DNA of 64,000 bases from NCBI RefSeq assembly GCF_028737215.1, contig NZ_JAQZAM010000003.1, forward strand, positions 124,001 to 188,000, read 5' to 3'. This stretch comes from Actinomycetospora chibensis (GTDB taxonomy: Bacteria; Actinomycetota; Actinomycetes; Mycobacteriales; Pseudonocardiaceae). The notes below the pieces were generated by a model. That model had not been told where the DNA came from. It ran no database searches and saw only the letters and a program-made list of their open reading frames with translations. Shown piece by piece: positions 34,786-43,530 of the stretch (position 1 is the first letter of the stretch; the number at the start of each line of letters is the position of its first letter). Position numbers and translations under genes: made by a program.

Positions 34786-35793
34786 GTGAGCGCTCCCGGC
34801 CCGGCCACGACGACGTCCCGTGGGACCGCGTCTCTCGTGGCGCTCTGCGCGACGCTGCTGCTGGCGACGCTCCTGCAGGGCCCGCTCGTCGGCCTGCTCG
34901 ACGCCTCCACCGTGCGCACCGGGGCCACCGTGTTCGTCGCGATCTGCGTCCAGGCGCTGCCGTTCCTCGTGCTCGGGACGCTCCTGTCCGGGGCGCTCGC
35001 GGCGTGGGTGTCGCCGGCCGTGCTCCGCCGGGTCCTGCCCGCGCGCCCGGCGCTCGCGGTACCGGTCGCCGGCGCCGCGGGGCTGGTCCTTCCCGGGTGC
35101 GAGTGCGCGTCGGTGCCGGTGGCCCGACGGCTCATCGGCCAGGGTGTGCCCGAGGCAGCGGCACTGGCGTTCCTGCTCGCGGCCCCGGCGATCAACCCCG
35201 TGGTGCTGGTGGCCACCGCCGTCGCGTTCCCCGACCACCCCGAGATGGTCGGCGCCCGGCTGCTCGGGTCCGCCGCCACGGCCGTGGGTGTCGGGTGGAT
35301 CTGGACGCGGGTCGGGCGCCCGGGCTGGATCGCCGCCCGGGCGCGTCGCCCGCCGCCGGACGACGGCACGCCGCGGTGGGCCGTGTTCTCCGAGACCGTG
35401 CGCCACGACGTCGTCGACGCCGGCGGGTTCCTCGTGCTCGGCGGTCTCGCGGCGGCGGCGTTCACGGTGCTCGTGCCCCGCTCCTGGGTCGACGGCCTCG
35501 CCGGGCACGTCGTCCTCGCCGTCGCCGTGATGGCGCTGCTCGCGGTGCTGCTCGCCCTGTGCAGCGAGGCCGACGCCTTCGTCGCGGCGTCGCTCTCCGC
35601 GCTGCCGCTGCTGCCGCGCCTGGTGTTCCTGGTGGTCGGGCCGGCGGTCGACGTCAAGCTGATCGCGCTGCAGGCGGGCACCTTCGGGCGCGCGTTCGCG
35701 CTGCGCTTCGCGCCCCTGACCGTCGTCGTGGCCGTGTCCTGCGCCGTGCTGGCGGGCCTGCTGGTGTTCGGGGGCCAGGGGGCGACGGGATGA
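34786..35793 (+). CDS. permease (UPF0718/DUF318 family)
   Basis: A 335-residue membrane protein of the YraQ-type permease family, about eight helices in two repeats. The family motif is PGCECASVPVARRLI with AAPAINPVVLVAT; the second repeat has CSEADAFVAASL. These permeases are found with TIGR03943 proteins, as here (ATGA overlap). The substrate is unknown; metal or small-molecule export is suggested for some relatives. No clear ribosome site precedes the GTG, and a CAGCAT 8 nt upstream suggests a leaderless message. Confidence 0.85.
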   Translation: MSAPGPATTTSRGTASLVALCATLLLATLLQGPLVGLLDASTVRTGATVFVAICVQALPFLVLGTLLSGALAAWVSPAVLRRVLPARPALAVPVAGAAGLVLPGCECASVPVARRLIGQGVPEAAALAFLLAAPAINPVVLVATAVAFPDHPEMVGARLLGSAATAVGVGWIWTRVGRPGWIAARARRPPPDDGTPRWAVFSETVRHDVVDAGGFLVLGGLAAAAFTVLVPRSWVDGLAGHVVLAVAVMALLAVLLALCSEADAFVAASLSALPLLPRLVFLVVGPAVDVKLIALQAGTFGRAFALRFAPLTVVVAVSCAVLAGLLVFGGQGATG

Positions 35794-36545
35794 CGCGCGA
35801 CACCCAGCACGTCCTGCTCGTCCTCGTCGGCGGCGTGCTGATCAAGATCGTGCTCGACGGCTCGTACCTGCGCTACGTGCGGTCCTGGTCGGCGACGCCC
35901 GTGCTCGTCGCCGGTGTCGTCCTCGTCACGGTGGCCCTCGTGGCGCTGGTGCGCGACCTGCGAGGCCCGCCTCCGTCGGGCGACCACGGGCACGACCTCT
36001 CCCACGGGCGTGCCGGTCCCGCCGCCTGGCTGCTGGTGCTCCCGGTCCTCGCGCTGCTGCTGGTCGTGCCCCCGGCGCTGGGGTCGGGGGCGCTCGCCGG
36101 GTTCGGAGCGCGCGCGGCCCCGGCGGTCGTCACGCCCGCCGACGACCCGCTGCCGCCGGGGGAGGCGCCCGCGCTCGGCCTGCTCGACGTCGTCTCGCGG
36201 ACCGCGGCGAACCCTCACGGGCCGGTCACCGAGCGCGACATCACGGTGGCGGGCTTCGTCGCTCCGTCCGCCGCGACCCCGCCCGCCGGCGCCACCGGCC
36301 TCGACCTCGCGCGCCTGGTGATCTCGTGCTGCGCGGCCGACGCCTCGGCGGTCCGTCTGCACCTCGCCGACCCCACCGGGCGGCTCAGCGGCGTCACACC
36401 GGGCGGTGCGGAGGGCGATCGCTGGATCACGATCCGGGGTCGGATCGTCGGCGGGACGGGGACGGCGGCCGACGGCCATGTGCCGACACTGTCGGTCACG
36501 ACGTGGTGGCCTATTGCGACGCCTGATCCGGTGTACGAATACTGA
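35790..36545 (+). CDS. TIGR03943-like putative permease partner protein
   Basis: A 251-residue protein, ATG overlapping the upstream permease stop. Three N-terminal helices (residues about 8-28, 40-55 and 78-95) with a His-rich loop (GDHGHDLSHGRA) between, then a soluble domain with RDITVAGFV, RLVISCCAADASAVRLHL and WITIRGRIVGG. The CCAADA motif and partner gene are typical of the family. The His and Cys residues suggest metal contact. Confidence 0.83.
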   Translation: MTRDTQHVLLVLVGGVLIKIVLDGSYLRYVRSWSATPVLVAGVVLVTVALVALVRDLRGPPPSGDHGHDLSHGRAGPAAWLLVLPVLALLLVVPPALGSGALAGFGARAAPAVVTPADDPLPPGEAPALGLLDVVSRTAANPHGPVTERDITVAGFVAPSAATPPAGATGLDLARLVISCCAADASAVRLHLADPTGRLSGVTPGGAEGDRWITIRGRIVGGTGTAADGHVPTLSVTTWWPIATPDPVYEY

Positions 36546-36608
36546 CCCGAAACGACGCGCGGGGTTCGTGAACGTCCGAAAGCGGGACGAACCCGTCCGA
36601 ATGACCCG

Positions 36609-36614
36609 TAGACT
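36609..36614 (+). promoter_or_regulatory. -10 element TAGACT upstream of BCCT transporter
   Basis: TAGACT lies about 72 nt before the transporter start. Just upstream are an 8-bp inverted repeat, GGGTTCGT...ACGAACCC (36562-36569/36587-36594), and a direct repeat CGTCCGAA (36573 and 36594), which could form an operator for osmotic control. Confidence 0.4.
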
Positions 36615-36644
36615 CCGCATCTGCCGTCCATCCGGAGAGGAGGG

Positions 36645-36677
36645 GCGCCTCTCGTCGGGAGCCCGACGGGGAGGCGC
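36645..36677 (+). promoter_or_regulatory. hairpin covering the ribosome site of the BCCT gene
   Basis: GCGCCTC and GAGGCGC, with inner CGTCGGG/CCCGACG, fold into a stem with one bulge. Its right arm includes the GGGGAGG ribosome site of the transporter gene, 8-15 nt before the ATG. It could mask translation until unfolded. Confidence 0.4.
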
Positions 36678-36685
36678 GACTCGCG

Positions 36686-38620
36686 ATGACACAGGATCTC
36701 TCATCACCGCCGGGCCCCCCGGCCGGTGATCCCGGGGCCGCCCCCGGAGACGTCCCGGCCGAATCCGCGGCCGACCGCAAGCACGGCACCGACTGGGTCG
36801 TGTTCGGCGTCGGTGCGGGGCTCGCGGTCATCTTCGTCGCCTGGGGGGTCATCGGCACCGAGAGCCTGAGCGCCGCCTCGAGCGCCATGCTCAGCGGCGT
36901 CATCCGCGGCGGTGGCTGGGGCTTCATCCTCGCGGCCACCGGCTTCGTGGTGTTCGCGCTGTGGCTGGCCTTCAGCCGCTTCGGCCGGATCCGGCTGGGG
37001 CGCGACGACGAGCAGCCCGAGTTCAGGACCGTCTCCTGGATCGCGATGATGTTCAGCGCCGGCATGGGCATCGGACTGATGTTCTACGGCGTGGCCGAGC
37101 CGCTGTCGTTCTTCACGGAGCCCCCGCCCGGCTCGGTGGTGCCGGGGGACCAGGTCGGCGCCCTGAACACGGCGATGGCGACGTCGCTGTTCCACTGGAC
37201 GCTGCACCCCTGGGCGATCTACGCCGTGGTCGGCCTCGCGATCGCGTACTCGACGTTCCGCAAGGGCCGTCGCCAGCTCATCAGCTCCGCGTTCATCCCG
37301 CTCATCGGTGAGAAGGCGGCCAACGGGGTCGTCGGCCGGGTCATCGACATCATCGCGATCTTCGCGACGATCTTCGGCTCGGCGGCGTCCCTGGGCCTCG
37401 GCGCCCTGCAGATCGGCGGCGGCCTCGACGCGACCGGCTTCCTGCCCGGCGCCGGCAACGAGGTCCTGGTCCCGCTGATCATCGTGCTCACCGCGGCCTT
37501 CGTGCTGTCGGCCGTGTCCGGCGTGGCCAAGGGCATCCAGTGGCTGTCGAACATCAACATGGTGCTCGCCGGCATCCTGGCGCTGTTCGTGTTCGTCGTC
37601 GGCCCGACGGTGATCATCCTCGACCTCCTGCCCACCGCGGTCGGCGCCTACTTCGGCGACTTCGCGGAGATGGTCGGGCGTACCGAGGCCACCGGCGGCG
37701 CCGCGATGCTCGACTGGCTGAGCAGCTGGACGGTCTTCTACTGGGCCTGGTGGATCTCCTGGACGCCCTTCGTCGGCATGTTCCTGGCCAAGATCAGCCG
37801 GGGCCGCACGATCCGCCAGTTCGTCGGCGGCGTGATCCTCGTGCCCAGCCTCGTGAGCCTCGTCTGGTTCTCGATCTTCGGCGGCACCGCGATCACCCAG
37901 CAGCAGGCGGGCCTCGACCCCGCGGCGGCGGACACCGAGACCCAGCTGTTCGCGGTGCTCCAGGCCTACCCGTGGGCGACCTTCACCGGGCTGCTCGTCA
38001 TGATCCTCGTGGCGATCTTCTTCGTGTCCGGCGCGGACGCCGCGTCGATCGTCACGGGCACGCTCTCGCAGCGCGGGACGGACGAGCCGTCCAAGTGGGT
38101 CGTGATCTTCTGGGGCTCCGTGATGGGCGCCGTCGCGATCATCATGCTGCTGGTCGGCGGCGAGGACGCCCTGTCCGGCCTGCAGAGCCTCACCATCCTG
38201 GTCGCGGCCCCGTTCGTCGTGATCATGGTGTTCCTCTGCATCGCGTTCATGCGCGACCTCAACCACGACCCCGTGATCCTGCGCGAGCGCAAGGGCCTCG
38301 AGGTCATGGAGCAGGCGATCGACCACGGCACCGACAAGCACGGCGAGGACTTCTACCTGAACGTGAAGGCCTACCCGACGACGAGGGCCCGGCAGCGGGC
38401 CACCGGCGAGACCACCGGGCCGACGTACGCCGAGGTCTACGGCGTGCAGGACCCGTTCTCGACGGGGGAGACCCCGGCGGTGCCCTCGGACCCGGAGGAG
38501 GCGCGGGCCCGGGCCCGCTCCGTGCCCAAGGACGACGACCCGAGCGGTACCGAGATCGTCGACACCGGGCCGGGGTCCCGGGCCGAGACCGCGGGCCGGC
38601 CCAGCGCCGACCGGGAGTAG
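36686..38620 (+). CDS. BCCT-family betaine/choline/carnitine transporter
   Basis: A 644-residue sodium- or proton-coupled osmolyte transporter with 12 helices. The glycine-rich helix MMFSAGMGIGLMFYGVAEPL and the aromatic box WTVFYWAWWISWTPFVGMF are those of the family. The long C-terminal cytosolic tail (about 120 residues, acidic/Pro-rich) is the osmosensing part in BetP relatives. ATG start. A strong terminator follows. Confidence 0.93.
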   Translation: MTQDLSSPPGPPAGDPGAAPGDVPAESAADRKHGTDWVVFGVGAGLAVIFVAWGVIGTESLSAASSAMLSGVIRGGGWGFILAATGFVVFALWLAFSRFGRIRLGRDDEQPEFRTVSWIAMMFSAGMGIGLMFYGVAEPLSFFTEPPPGSVVPGDQVGALNTAMATSLFHWTLHPWAIYAVVGLAIAYSTFRKGRRQLISSAFIPLIGEKAANGVVGRVIDIIAIFATIFGSAASLGLGALQIGGGLDATGFLPGAGNEVLVPLIIVLTAAFVLSAVSGVAKGIQWLSNINMVLAGILALFVFVVGPTVIILDLLPTAVGAYFGDFAEMVGRTEATGGAAMLDWLSSWTVFYWAWWISWTPFVGMFLAKISRGRTIRQFVGGVILVPSLVSLVWFSIFGGTAITQQQAGLDPAAADTETQLFAVLQAYPWATFTGLLVMILVAIFFVSGADAASIVTGTLSQRGTDEPSKWVVIFWGSVMGAVAIIMLLVGGEDALSGLQSLTILVAAPFVVIMVFLCIAFMRDLNHDPVILRERKGLEVMEQAIDHGTDKHGEDFYLNVKAYPTTRARQRATGETTGPTYAEVYGVQDPFSTGETPAVPSDPEEARARARSVPKDDDPSGTEIVDTGPGSRAETAGRPSADRE

Positions 38621-38638
38621 GCGCGCACCACGGCAGAC

Positions 38639-38670
38639 GGAGCCGGGTCCCCTCGCGGGGGCCCGGCTCC
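38639..38670 (+). terminator. strong hairpin terminator after BCCT gene
   Basis: GGAGCCGGGTCCCC and GGGGGCCCGGCTCC pair over 14 bp with one wobble and a 4-nt loop, starting 18 bases after the stop. Confidence 0.8.
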
Positions 38671-38739
38671 CGTCGTGTCCGGGGTCAGCCCGCGCGCGGG
38701 TCCGGTGGAGGAGCGAGGGACGCCCTGGCTGCGTGGGAG

Positions 38740-38762
38740 GCAGCGAGGGACGCCCTCGCTGC
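38740..38762. terminator. hairpin upstream of zur stop, with repeated word
   Basis: GCAGCGAGGG and CCCTCGCTGC pair perfectly around ACG. The word AGCGAGGGACGCCCT also occurs at 38711-38725 and, in part, in the hairpin at 9441-9507. It lies 15 bases past the end of zur on the minus strand. Confidence 0.55.
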
Positions 38763-38777
38763 TCGTGGCCGGCCCGG

Positions 38778-39200
38778 TCAGCCCGTCGCGCGGCAGCCCG
38801 CGCAGACGCCGAGGATCTCCACGGTGTGGGAGATCTCGGCGAAGCCGTGCAGGGTCGCGACGCGGTCGGCCCAGTGCTCGACGGCCGGGCCCTCGACCTC
38901 GACGGTCTTGCCGCAGACGCGGCACACGAGGTGGTGGTGATGGTGCTCGGAGCAGCGCCGGTAGGACGCCTCGCCGGTGCCCGTGCGCAGGACGTCGATC
39001 TCGTCGGCGTCGGCGAGGGCCTGCAGCGTGCGGTACACCGTGGTCAGCCCGATGCCCTCGCCGCGGCGGCGCAGCTCCTCGTGGATCTCCTGGGCGGAGC
39101 GGAAGTCGGCGAGCTCGTCGAGGAGCCCGGCGACGGCCGCGCGCTGGCGGGTGGCCCGCAGGCCGGGCACCGAGGGCGTGCGCGAGCTCGAGGTCGTCAC
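38778..39200 (-). CDS. zur: zinc uptake regulator Zur (Fur family)
   Basis: A 140-residue Fur-family repressor. Winged helix: LRATRQRAAVAGLLDE...IGLTTVYRTLQALADADEIDVL. The dimerisation domain has HHHHHLVCRVCGKTVEVEG with CxxC, and the C-terminus GVCAGC supplies the second CxxC structural zinc site. The GTG overlaps the smtB stop. smtB-zur next to glyS is the mycobacterial Rv2358-Rv2359 arrangement, supporting Zur over Fur. Confidence 0.9.
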   Translation of the reverse strand: MTTSSSRTPSVPGLRATRQRAAVAGLLDELADFRSAQEIHEELRRRGEGIGLTTVYRTLQALADADEIDVLRTGTGEASYRRCSEHHHHHLVCRVCGKTVEVEGPAVEHWADRVATLHGFAEISHTVEILGVCAGCRATG

Positions 39201-39562
39201 GACTCCTCCTCCACGTGCGCGACGGCGTCGATGACGATGTGGGCGAGGTGGTCGTCGACGAGGCGGTAGACCACCTCGCGCCCCCGGCGGTCGCCGCGCA
39301 CCACGCCGGCGGCCTTGAGCACCCGCAGGTGCTGGCTGATCAGCGGCTGGGTCACGGCGAGAGCGTCGACCAGCTCGTGGACGCAGCGCGGCGAGGTGCG
39401 CAGCTGCAGCACGATCGCGATGCGGACCGGGGCGGCCAGGGCGCGCAGGAGGTCGCCGGCGGCGACGAGCGCGTCGGAGCCGGGGGGATCGGGTGCCTCG
39501 GACGGCGGCTCCACGACGTGGTCGTCGTGCAGTCCCACCGCGGACGGGCCGGCGGCGGTCAC
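39197..39562 (-). CDS. smtB: ArsR/SmtB-family zinc-sensing repressor
   Basis: A 121-residue ArsR-family regulator. DNA-binding helices: [29 protein letters not shown]. The last helix, [18 protein letters not shown], has the D-x-H-x10-H-x2-E spacing of the SmtB alpha5 zinc site exactly. Zinc-bound SmtB releases DNA while zinc-bound Zur binds, so co-transcription couples efflux and uptake control. The GTG overlaps the stop of the small membrane protein gene upstream. Confidence 0.9.
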   Translation of the reverse strand: MTAAGPSAVGLHDDHVVEPPSEAPDPPGSDALVAAGDLLRALAAPVRIAIVLQLRTSPRCVHELVDALAVTQPLISQHLRVLKAAGVVRGDRRGREVVYRLVDDHLAHIVIDAVAHVEEES

Positions 39563-39870
39563 CGGAACACCAGGCCCACGGCGATGGCCACGAGCACCAC
39601 GAGCACCAGCACGCGCACGGCCCGCGCACCCGGCGTCAGTCGCGGCCACGTCGCGGCCAGCAGCCCGGCCACCCCGAGCGCGAGCAGCCCGAGCAGGAGC
39701 GCCCCGACGACGCCGCCGAGGATCACGGCCGCGGTGAACACCACGACCACGCTCAGGAACACGACCACCGGGGGTACGCGCGCCAGCGGGCCCTCGCCGG
39801 GGACCATGGGCCCGCGCCGGGCGAACGGCGTCCGGACGCGGCCCGGGCGGGGTGTCCTCCCGTCGCTCAC
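39559..39870 (-). CDS. small three-helix membrane protein (DUF6703-like)
   Basis: A 103-residue protein. A basic N-terminus of about 30 residues is followed by three predicted helices (residues about 34-52, 53-75 and 85-103). It heads the smtB-zur transcript with a GTGA overlap. I do not recognise a biochemical function; the link to zinc control is by position. Confidence 0.65.
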   Translation of the reverse strand: MSDGRTPRPGRVRTPFARRGPMVPGEGPLARVPPVVVFLSVVVVFTAAVILGGVVGALLLGLLALGVAGLLAATWPRLTPGARAVRVLVLVVLVAIAVGLVFR

Positions 39871-39908
39871 GGGTGCCTCCCGATGCTGCTCGTCGGTGTG
39901 TCACTCCC

Positions 39909-39927
39909 GATAATGGCACTCGTTGTC
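39909..39927. promoter_or_regulatory. candidate zinc-regulator operator in divergent promoter
   Basis: GATAATG-GCACT-CGTTGTC is an imperfect 7-5-7 inverted repeat (5 of 7 pairs plus two C/T exchanges) in the otherwise GC-rich 97-base gap between the smtB-zur unit and the ABM-domain gene. It is the most A/T-rich spot there, as are Zur and SmtB boxes. It is not a close match to the Zur consensus I know. Confidence 0.3.
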
Positions 39928-39967
39928 GATGCCGTCTCGACCGTGGGGGAAGCGAGGAGGGTCCGCG

Positions 39968-40300
39968 ATGCTGCTGGTCTGTCGCTTCGTGCCCGCGGAG
40001 GCGGAGCGCGAGGCGTTCCTCGCGCGTGCCCGGCGCGCCGTCGCCCTGCTCGCGGCGCAGCCGGGGTGCGAGGGCGTCGACCTGGGCCGCGCGGTCGAGG
40101 AACCGGGTCACTGGGTGCTCGTCGCCCGCTTCACGACGGTCACCGCCTACCGTCGCGCGCTGCAGCCGTTCGACGTGCGCGAGCACGTGGTGCCGCTGCT
40201 CTCCGAGGCGCTGACCGACGAGCCCGCCGCCCACGAACGCGCCCTCGTCGCCGACGCCGACGGCGTCACCGAGCACCCGAGCCTGCTCACCGACCGCTGA
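39968..40300 (+). CDS. antibiotic-biosynthesis-monooxygenase (ABM) domain protein
   Basis: A 110-residue dimeric alpha+beta barrel of the ABM family: [73 protein letters not shown] precedes ATG 39968; an in-frame ATG at 39923 lacks a site. Many ABM proteins are heme-degrading or quinol oxygenases, but the heme-degrading signature is not obvious here. It is divergent from smtB-zur. Confidence 0.75.
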   Translation: MLLVCRFVPAEAEREAFLARARRAVALLAAQPGCEGVDLGRAVEEPGHWVLVARFTTVTAYRRALQPFDVREHVVPLLSEALTDEPAAHERALVADADGVTEHPSLLTDR

Positions 40301-40343
40301 CGCGGCGCACGAGCCGCGCCACGGAGCAGGGCGGGGCGCTCGC

Positions 40344-40393
40344 TACGCTGGGTGCACCCGCTTCACCCAGCGATCCCTTCACCCAGCGATCCC
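40344..40393 (+). promoter_or_regulatory. glyS promoter -10 (TACGCT) and tandem 16-bp repeat in 5' UTR
   Basis: TACGCT at 40344-40349 would start transcription near 40356. The short leader then contains TTCACCCAGCGATCCC twice in direct tandem (40362-40377, 40378-40393). No T-box structure is seen. Confidence 0.4.
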
Positions 40394-40404
40394 GGAGTAC
40401 CACC

Positions 40405-41832
40405 GTGCCCACCCCCACCGGCAGCGCCCGCATCGAGACCGTGGTCAACCTCTGCAAGCGCCGCGGTTTCGTCTTCCCGTCCGGGGAGATCTACGGCGGA
40501 ACGCGCTCGGCCTGGGACTACGGCCCGCTCGGCGTGGAGCTCAAGGACAACATCAAGCGCCAGTGGTGGAAGACGATGGTCACAGGCCGCGAGGACGTCG
40601 TGGGCCTGGACTCCAGCGTGATCCTCCCGCGCCAGGTGTGGGTCGCCTCCGGGCACGTCGACGTGTTCACCGACCCGCTCGTCGAGTGCACGAACTGCCA
40701 CCGCCGTTTCCGCGCCGACCAGCTCGCCGAGGACTTCAGCGAGCGCACCGGCGGCCCGTCGCTGGAGTCGGTCGACGCCGAGGGCAAGGTCGGCTACGAC
40801 CTGTCGACCGTGCCCTGCCCGAACTGCGGCGTGCGCGGGCAGTACACCGCGCCGCGCGAGTTCAACATGATGCTCAAGACCTACCTGGGCCCGGTGGAGT
40901 CCGAGGAGGGGCTGCACTACCTGCGCCCCGAGACCGCCCAGGGCATCTTCGTCAACTTCGCCAACGTCATGTCCGCGGCGCGCAAGAAGCCGCCCTTCGG
41001 CATCGGCCAGATCGGCAAGAGCTTCCGCAACGAGATCACGCCCGGCAACTTCATCTTCCGCACGCGCGAGTTCGAGCAGATGGAGATGGAGTTCTTCGTC
41101 GAGCCGGGCTCCGACGAGCAGTGGCACCAGTACTGGATCGACGAGCGCACCCGCTGGTACACCGACCTGGGCATCGCGCCGGAGAACCTGCGGCACTACG
41201 AGCACCCCAAGGAGAAGCTCTCGCACTACTCCAAGCGCACGGTGGACGTGGAGTACAAGTTCCAGTTCAACGCCGGCCAGGAGTGGGGCGAGCTCGAGGG
41301 CGTCGCCAACCGCACCGACTTCGACCTGACGACCCACTCGAACCACAGCGGCGTCGACCTGAGCTACTACGACCAGGCCACCGACTCGCGCTACAAGCCC
41401 TACGTCATCGAGCCGGCCGCCGGTGTCGGGCGCCCGATGATGGCGTTCCTGCTCGAGGCCTACACCGAGGACGAGGCGCCGAACGCCAAGGGCGGCGTCG
41501 ACAAGCGCACGGTGCTGCGCCTCGACCCGCGCCTCGCCCCGGTCAAGGCCGCGGTGCTGCCGCTGAGCCGCAACGCCGACCTCTCGCCCGTCGCCCGCGA
41601 TCTCGCGACCACCCTGCGCAAGCACTGGAACGTCGAGTTCGACGACGCCGGCGCCATCGGCCGTCGCTACCGGCGCCAGGACGAGATCGGCACCCCGTTC
41701 TGCGTCACCGTCGACTTCGACTCGCTGCAGGACCAGGCCGCCACCGTCCGCCACCGGGACGCCATGACCCAGGAGCGCGTGGCCCTCGACCAGCTGGAGT
41801 CCTACCTCGCCGCCCGCCTCATCGGCTGCTGA
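40405..41832 (+). CDS. glyS: glycyl-tRNA synthetase (eukaryotic/archaeal-type alpha2)
   Basis: A 475-residue class II enzyme charging tRNA-Gly. Motif 2 is [26 protein letters not shown], motif 3 is in [20 protein letters not shown], and zinc-like [13 protein letters not shown] pairs lie in the insertion. GTG start after CCGGAG. The frame is open far upstream, but the homologous protein starts at [31 protein letters not shown]. Downstream of smtB-zur as in mycobacteria, though here on the divergent strand. Confidence 0.96.
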   Translation: MPTPTGSARIETVVNLCKRRGFVFPSGEIYGGTRSAWDYGPLGVELKDNIKRQWWKTMVTGREDVVGLDSSVILPRQVWVASGHVDVFTDPLVECTNCHRRFRADQLAEDFSERTGGPSLESVDAEGKVGYDLSTVPCPNCGVRGQYTAPREFNMMLKTYLGPVESEEGLHYLRPETAQGIFVNFANVMSAARKKPPFGIGQIGKSFRNEITPGNFIFRTREFEQMEMEFFVEPGSDEQWHQYWIDERTRWYTDLGIAPENLRHYEHPKEKLSHYSKRTVDVEYKFQFNAGQEWGELEGVANRTDFDLTTHSNHSGVDLSYYDQATDSRYKPYVIEPAAGVGRPMMAFLLEAYTEDEAPNAKGGVDKRTVLRLDPRLAPVKAAVLPLSRNADLSPVARDLATTLRKHWNVEFDDAGAIGRRYRRQDEIGTPFCVTVDFDSLQDQAATVRHRDAMTQERVALDQLESYLAARLIGC

Positions 41833-41844
41833 GGCACGCTCGCC

Positions 41845-41850
41845 TACCCT
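41845..41850 (+). promoter_or_regulatory. -10 element TACCCT, leaderless-type, for XdhC-like gene
   Basis: TACCCT ends exactly 7 nt before the GTG at 41858. The intervening GGGAGG is too close to the start to act as a ribosome site. Confidence 0.45.
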
Positions 41851-41857
41851 GGGAGGC

Positions 41858-42856
41858 GTGAGCGACCTGAGCGAGGTAGCCGACGTCCTCGCCCGCGGCG
41901 ACGAGGCCCGGGCCGTGGTGCGCGTGCTCGACCGGCACGGGTTCGGCACCGTCGAACCCGGCCAGCTGCTGGTCGCGGGCGCCGACGGGACGCTCGGCGG
42001 GGTGCTGCTGCGCGGGGCGCTCGACGACCGCGCCGCGGCCCTCGTCCGTGACGCCCGGCGTGCTCCGTCGGTGATCGAGGCGCACGTCGCCGAGGACGAC
42101 GCCGTGGCCGCCGGCCTCGCCTGCGCCGGCGGCGCGACGCTGCTCGGTCACCCCCTGGACGCCGCCCCGGCCCGCGCGCTCGCGCAGGCCTTCGCGGCCG
42201 GGGTGCCGGCGGCGCTCGTGACGCGCGCCGACGGCTCGGCGTCGCTCGCGATCACCGGCGGCGACCTCGACGACGTCGAGGGCTCGCTGGGCTTCGCCAC
42301 GGTCGACGCCGAGGCGGCGTCCCGCGTGCGGCACCTGCTGCGGCGCGGCGCCACGGTCACCGAGCGTGTGACGCTCGAGGCGGGCGCCGACGTGCTCGTC
42401 GACCTCTGGGTGCCGGTGCCGACGATGGTGATCGTCGGCCCCGGGGCGATCGCCGACGCGCTGATCGCGCAGGCCGCACTGCTCGGCTGGGTCGCAGGCC
42501 GCGCCGACACCGTCGCCGAGGCCGACGCCGCGGTCGCCGCGTTCACCGACGCCGACGTGCTGGTGCTGCTCGACCACGACCCCGCGTTCGACGCCGTCCT
42601 GCGCACCGGCCTGGAGGGTCGCGGGTTCCTCGGCGCGCTCGGCTCGCGGCGCACCCAGGCCGCCCGCCGCGAGCGCCTGCTCGCCGCCGGCGTCACGGAG
42701 GAGCGGCTCGCCCGCATCCACGGCCCCGTCGGGCTCGACCTCGGCGCGCGCACGCCGGCCGAGACGGCGGTGTCGATCGTCGGCGAGGTGCTCGCCGTCC
42801 GCAGCGGACGCGACCCCTCGGCGCTCGGCGTGGCGGCGGGGCCGATCGGCGCGTGA
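41858..42856 (+). CDS. XdhC/CoxI-family protein
   Basis: A 332-residue member of the XdhC/CoxI family, which binds and inserts molybdenum cofactor into xanthine dehydrogenase-type enzymes. The N-terminal XdhC domain (ADVLARGDEARAVVRVL...) is joined to a Rossmann C-terminal domain ending HGPVGLDLGARTPAETAVSIVGEVLA. No molybdoenzyme is encoded in the window, so it must serve one elsewhere. The frame runs into the YdcF-like gene by GTGA overlap. Confidence 0.85.
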   Translation: MSDLSEVADVLARGDEARAVVRVLDRHGFGTVEPGQLLVAGADGTLGGVLLRGALDDRAAALVRDARRAPSVIEAHVAEDDAVAAGLACAGGATLLGHPLDAAPARALAQAFAAGVPAALVTRADGSASLAITGGDLDDVEGSLGFATVDAEAASRVRHLLRRGATVTERVTLEAGADVLVDLWVPVPTMVIVGPGAIADALIAQAALLGWVAGRADTVAEADAAVAAFTDADVLVLLDHDPAFDAVLRTGLEGRGFLGALGSRRTQAARRERLLAAGVTEERLARIHGPVGLDLGARTPAETAVSIVGEVLAVRSGRDPSALGVAAGPIGA

Positions 42857-43530
42857 GTCGCATGCCGGGTCCCCGCCCCGCTCCCACCCCGTCCGGGTCC
42901 GCGATCAAGGCCGTCGCCTGGGCGCCCCGGATCGTCCTCGGCGCCCTCGTCGTCGCGCTGCTGCTCGTCGGCGGCACGGCGTTCCGGGTGTGGCAGCTGG
43001 GCCGGGTCGACGAGCGCGAGCCCGTCGACATGATCGTCGTCCTCGGGGCCGCGCAGTACGACGGCGAGCCCTCGCCGGTGTTCCGGGCCCGGCTCCAGCA
43101 CGCCCTCGAGCTCTACGAACAGGGTGTCGCGCCCCGCATCGTCACCGTGGGCGGGGCCGCCGCCGGCGACGCCTTCACCGAGGCCCAGGCCGGCGAGCAG
43201 TGGCTCGTCGAGAACGGCGTGCCGGGTCAGGCGCTGATGCCCGTCGACGAGGGCAGTGACACCTACGGCAGCTTCGAGGCCGTCGCCGCCGTCGCCGAGG
43301 AACGGGGCTGGCGCTCCGCGGTGCTGGTCAGCGACCCGTGGCACTCGCTGCGGTCGCGCACCATGGCCGACGATGTCGGGCTGGAGGCCACGACCTCGCC
43401 GACCAAGCGCGGCCCGGTGGTGCAGACCCGCGAGACCCAGCTCCGCTACATCGTCCGCGAGACCGGAGCGTTGATCTACTACCACCTCACGCACGGTTCG
43501 TCGGACTTCTCCGACCCCGGGCTGGGATGA
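42853..43530 (+). CDS. YdcF/SanA-like DUF218 membrane protein
   Basis: A 225-residue protein with one N-terminal transmembrane helix (residues about 25-45) and a DUF218 domain: DMIVVLGAAQYDGEPSPVFRARLQHALELYEQG, GSDTYGSFEAVA, and VLVSDPWHSLRSRTMA. The family is linked to envelope integrity and vancomycin sensitivity in enterics. The role here is unknown. It is coupled to both neighbours. Confidence 0.85.
   Translation: MSRMPGPRPAPTPSGSAIKAVAWAPRIVLGALVVALLLVGGTAFRVWQLGRVDEREPVDMIVVLGAAQYDGEPSPVFRARLQHALELYEQGVAPRIVTVGGAAAGDAFTEAQAGEQWLVENGVPGQALMPVDEGSDTYGSFEAVAAVAEERGWRSAVLVSDPWHSLRSRTMADDVGLEATTSPTKRGPVVQTRETQLRYIVRETGALIYYHLTHGSSDFSDPGLG

Noticed and set aside
40301-40404. T-box riboswitch before glyS
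   Set aside because: The leader is only about 50 nt after the probable -10 and has no T-box sequence; too short for a T-box.
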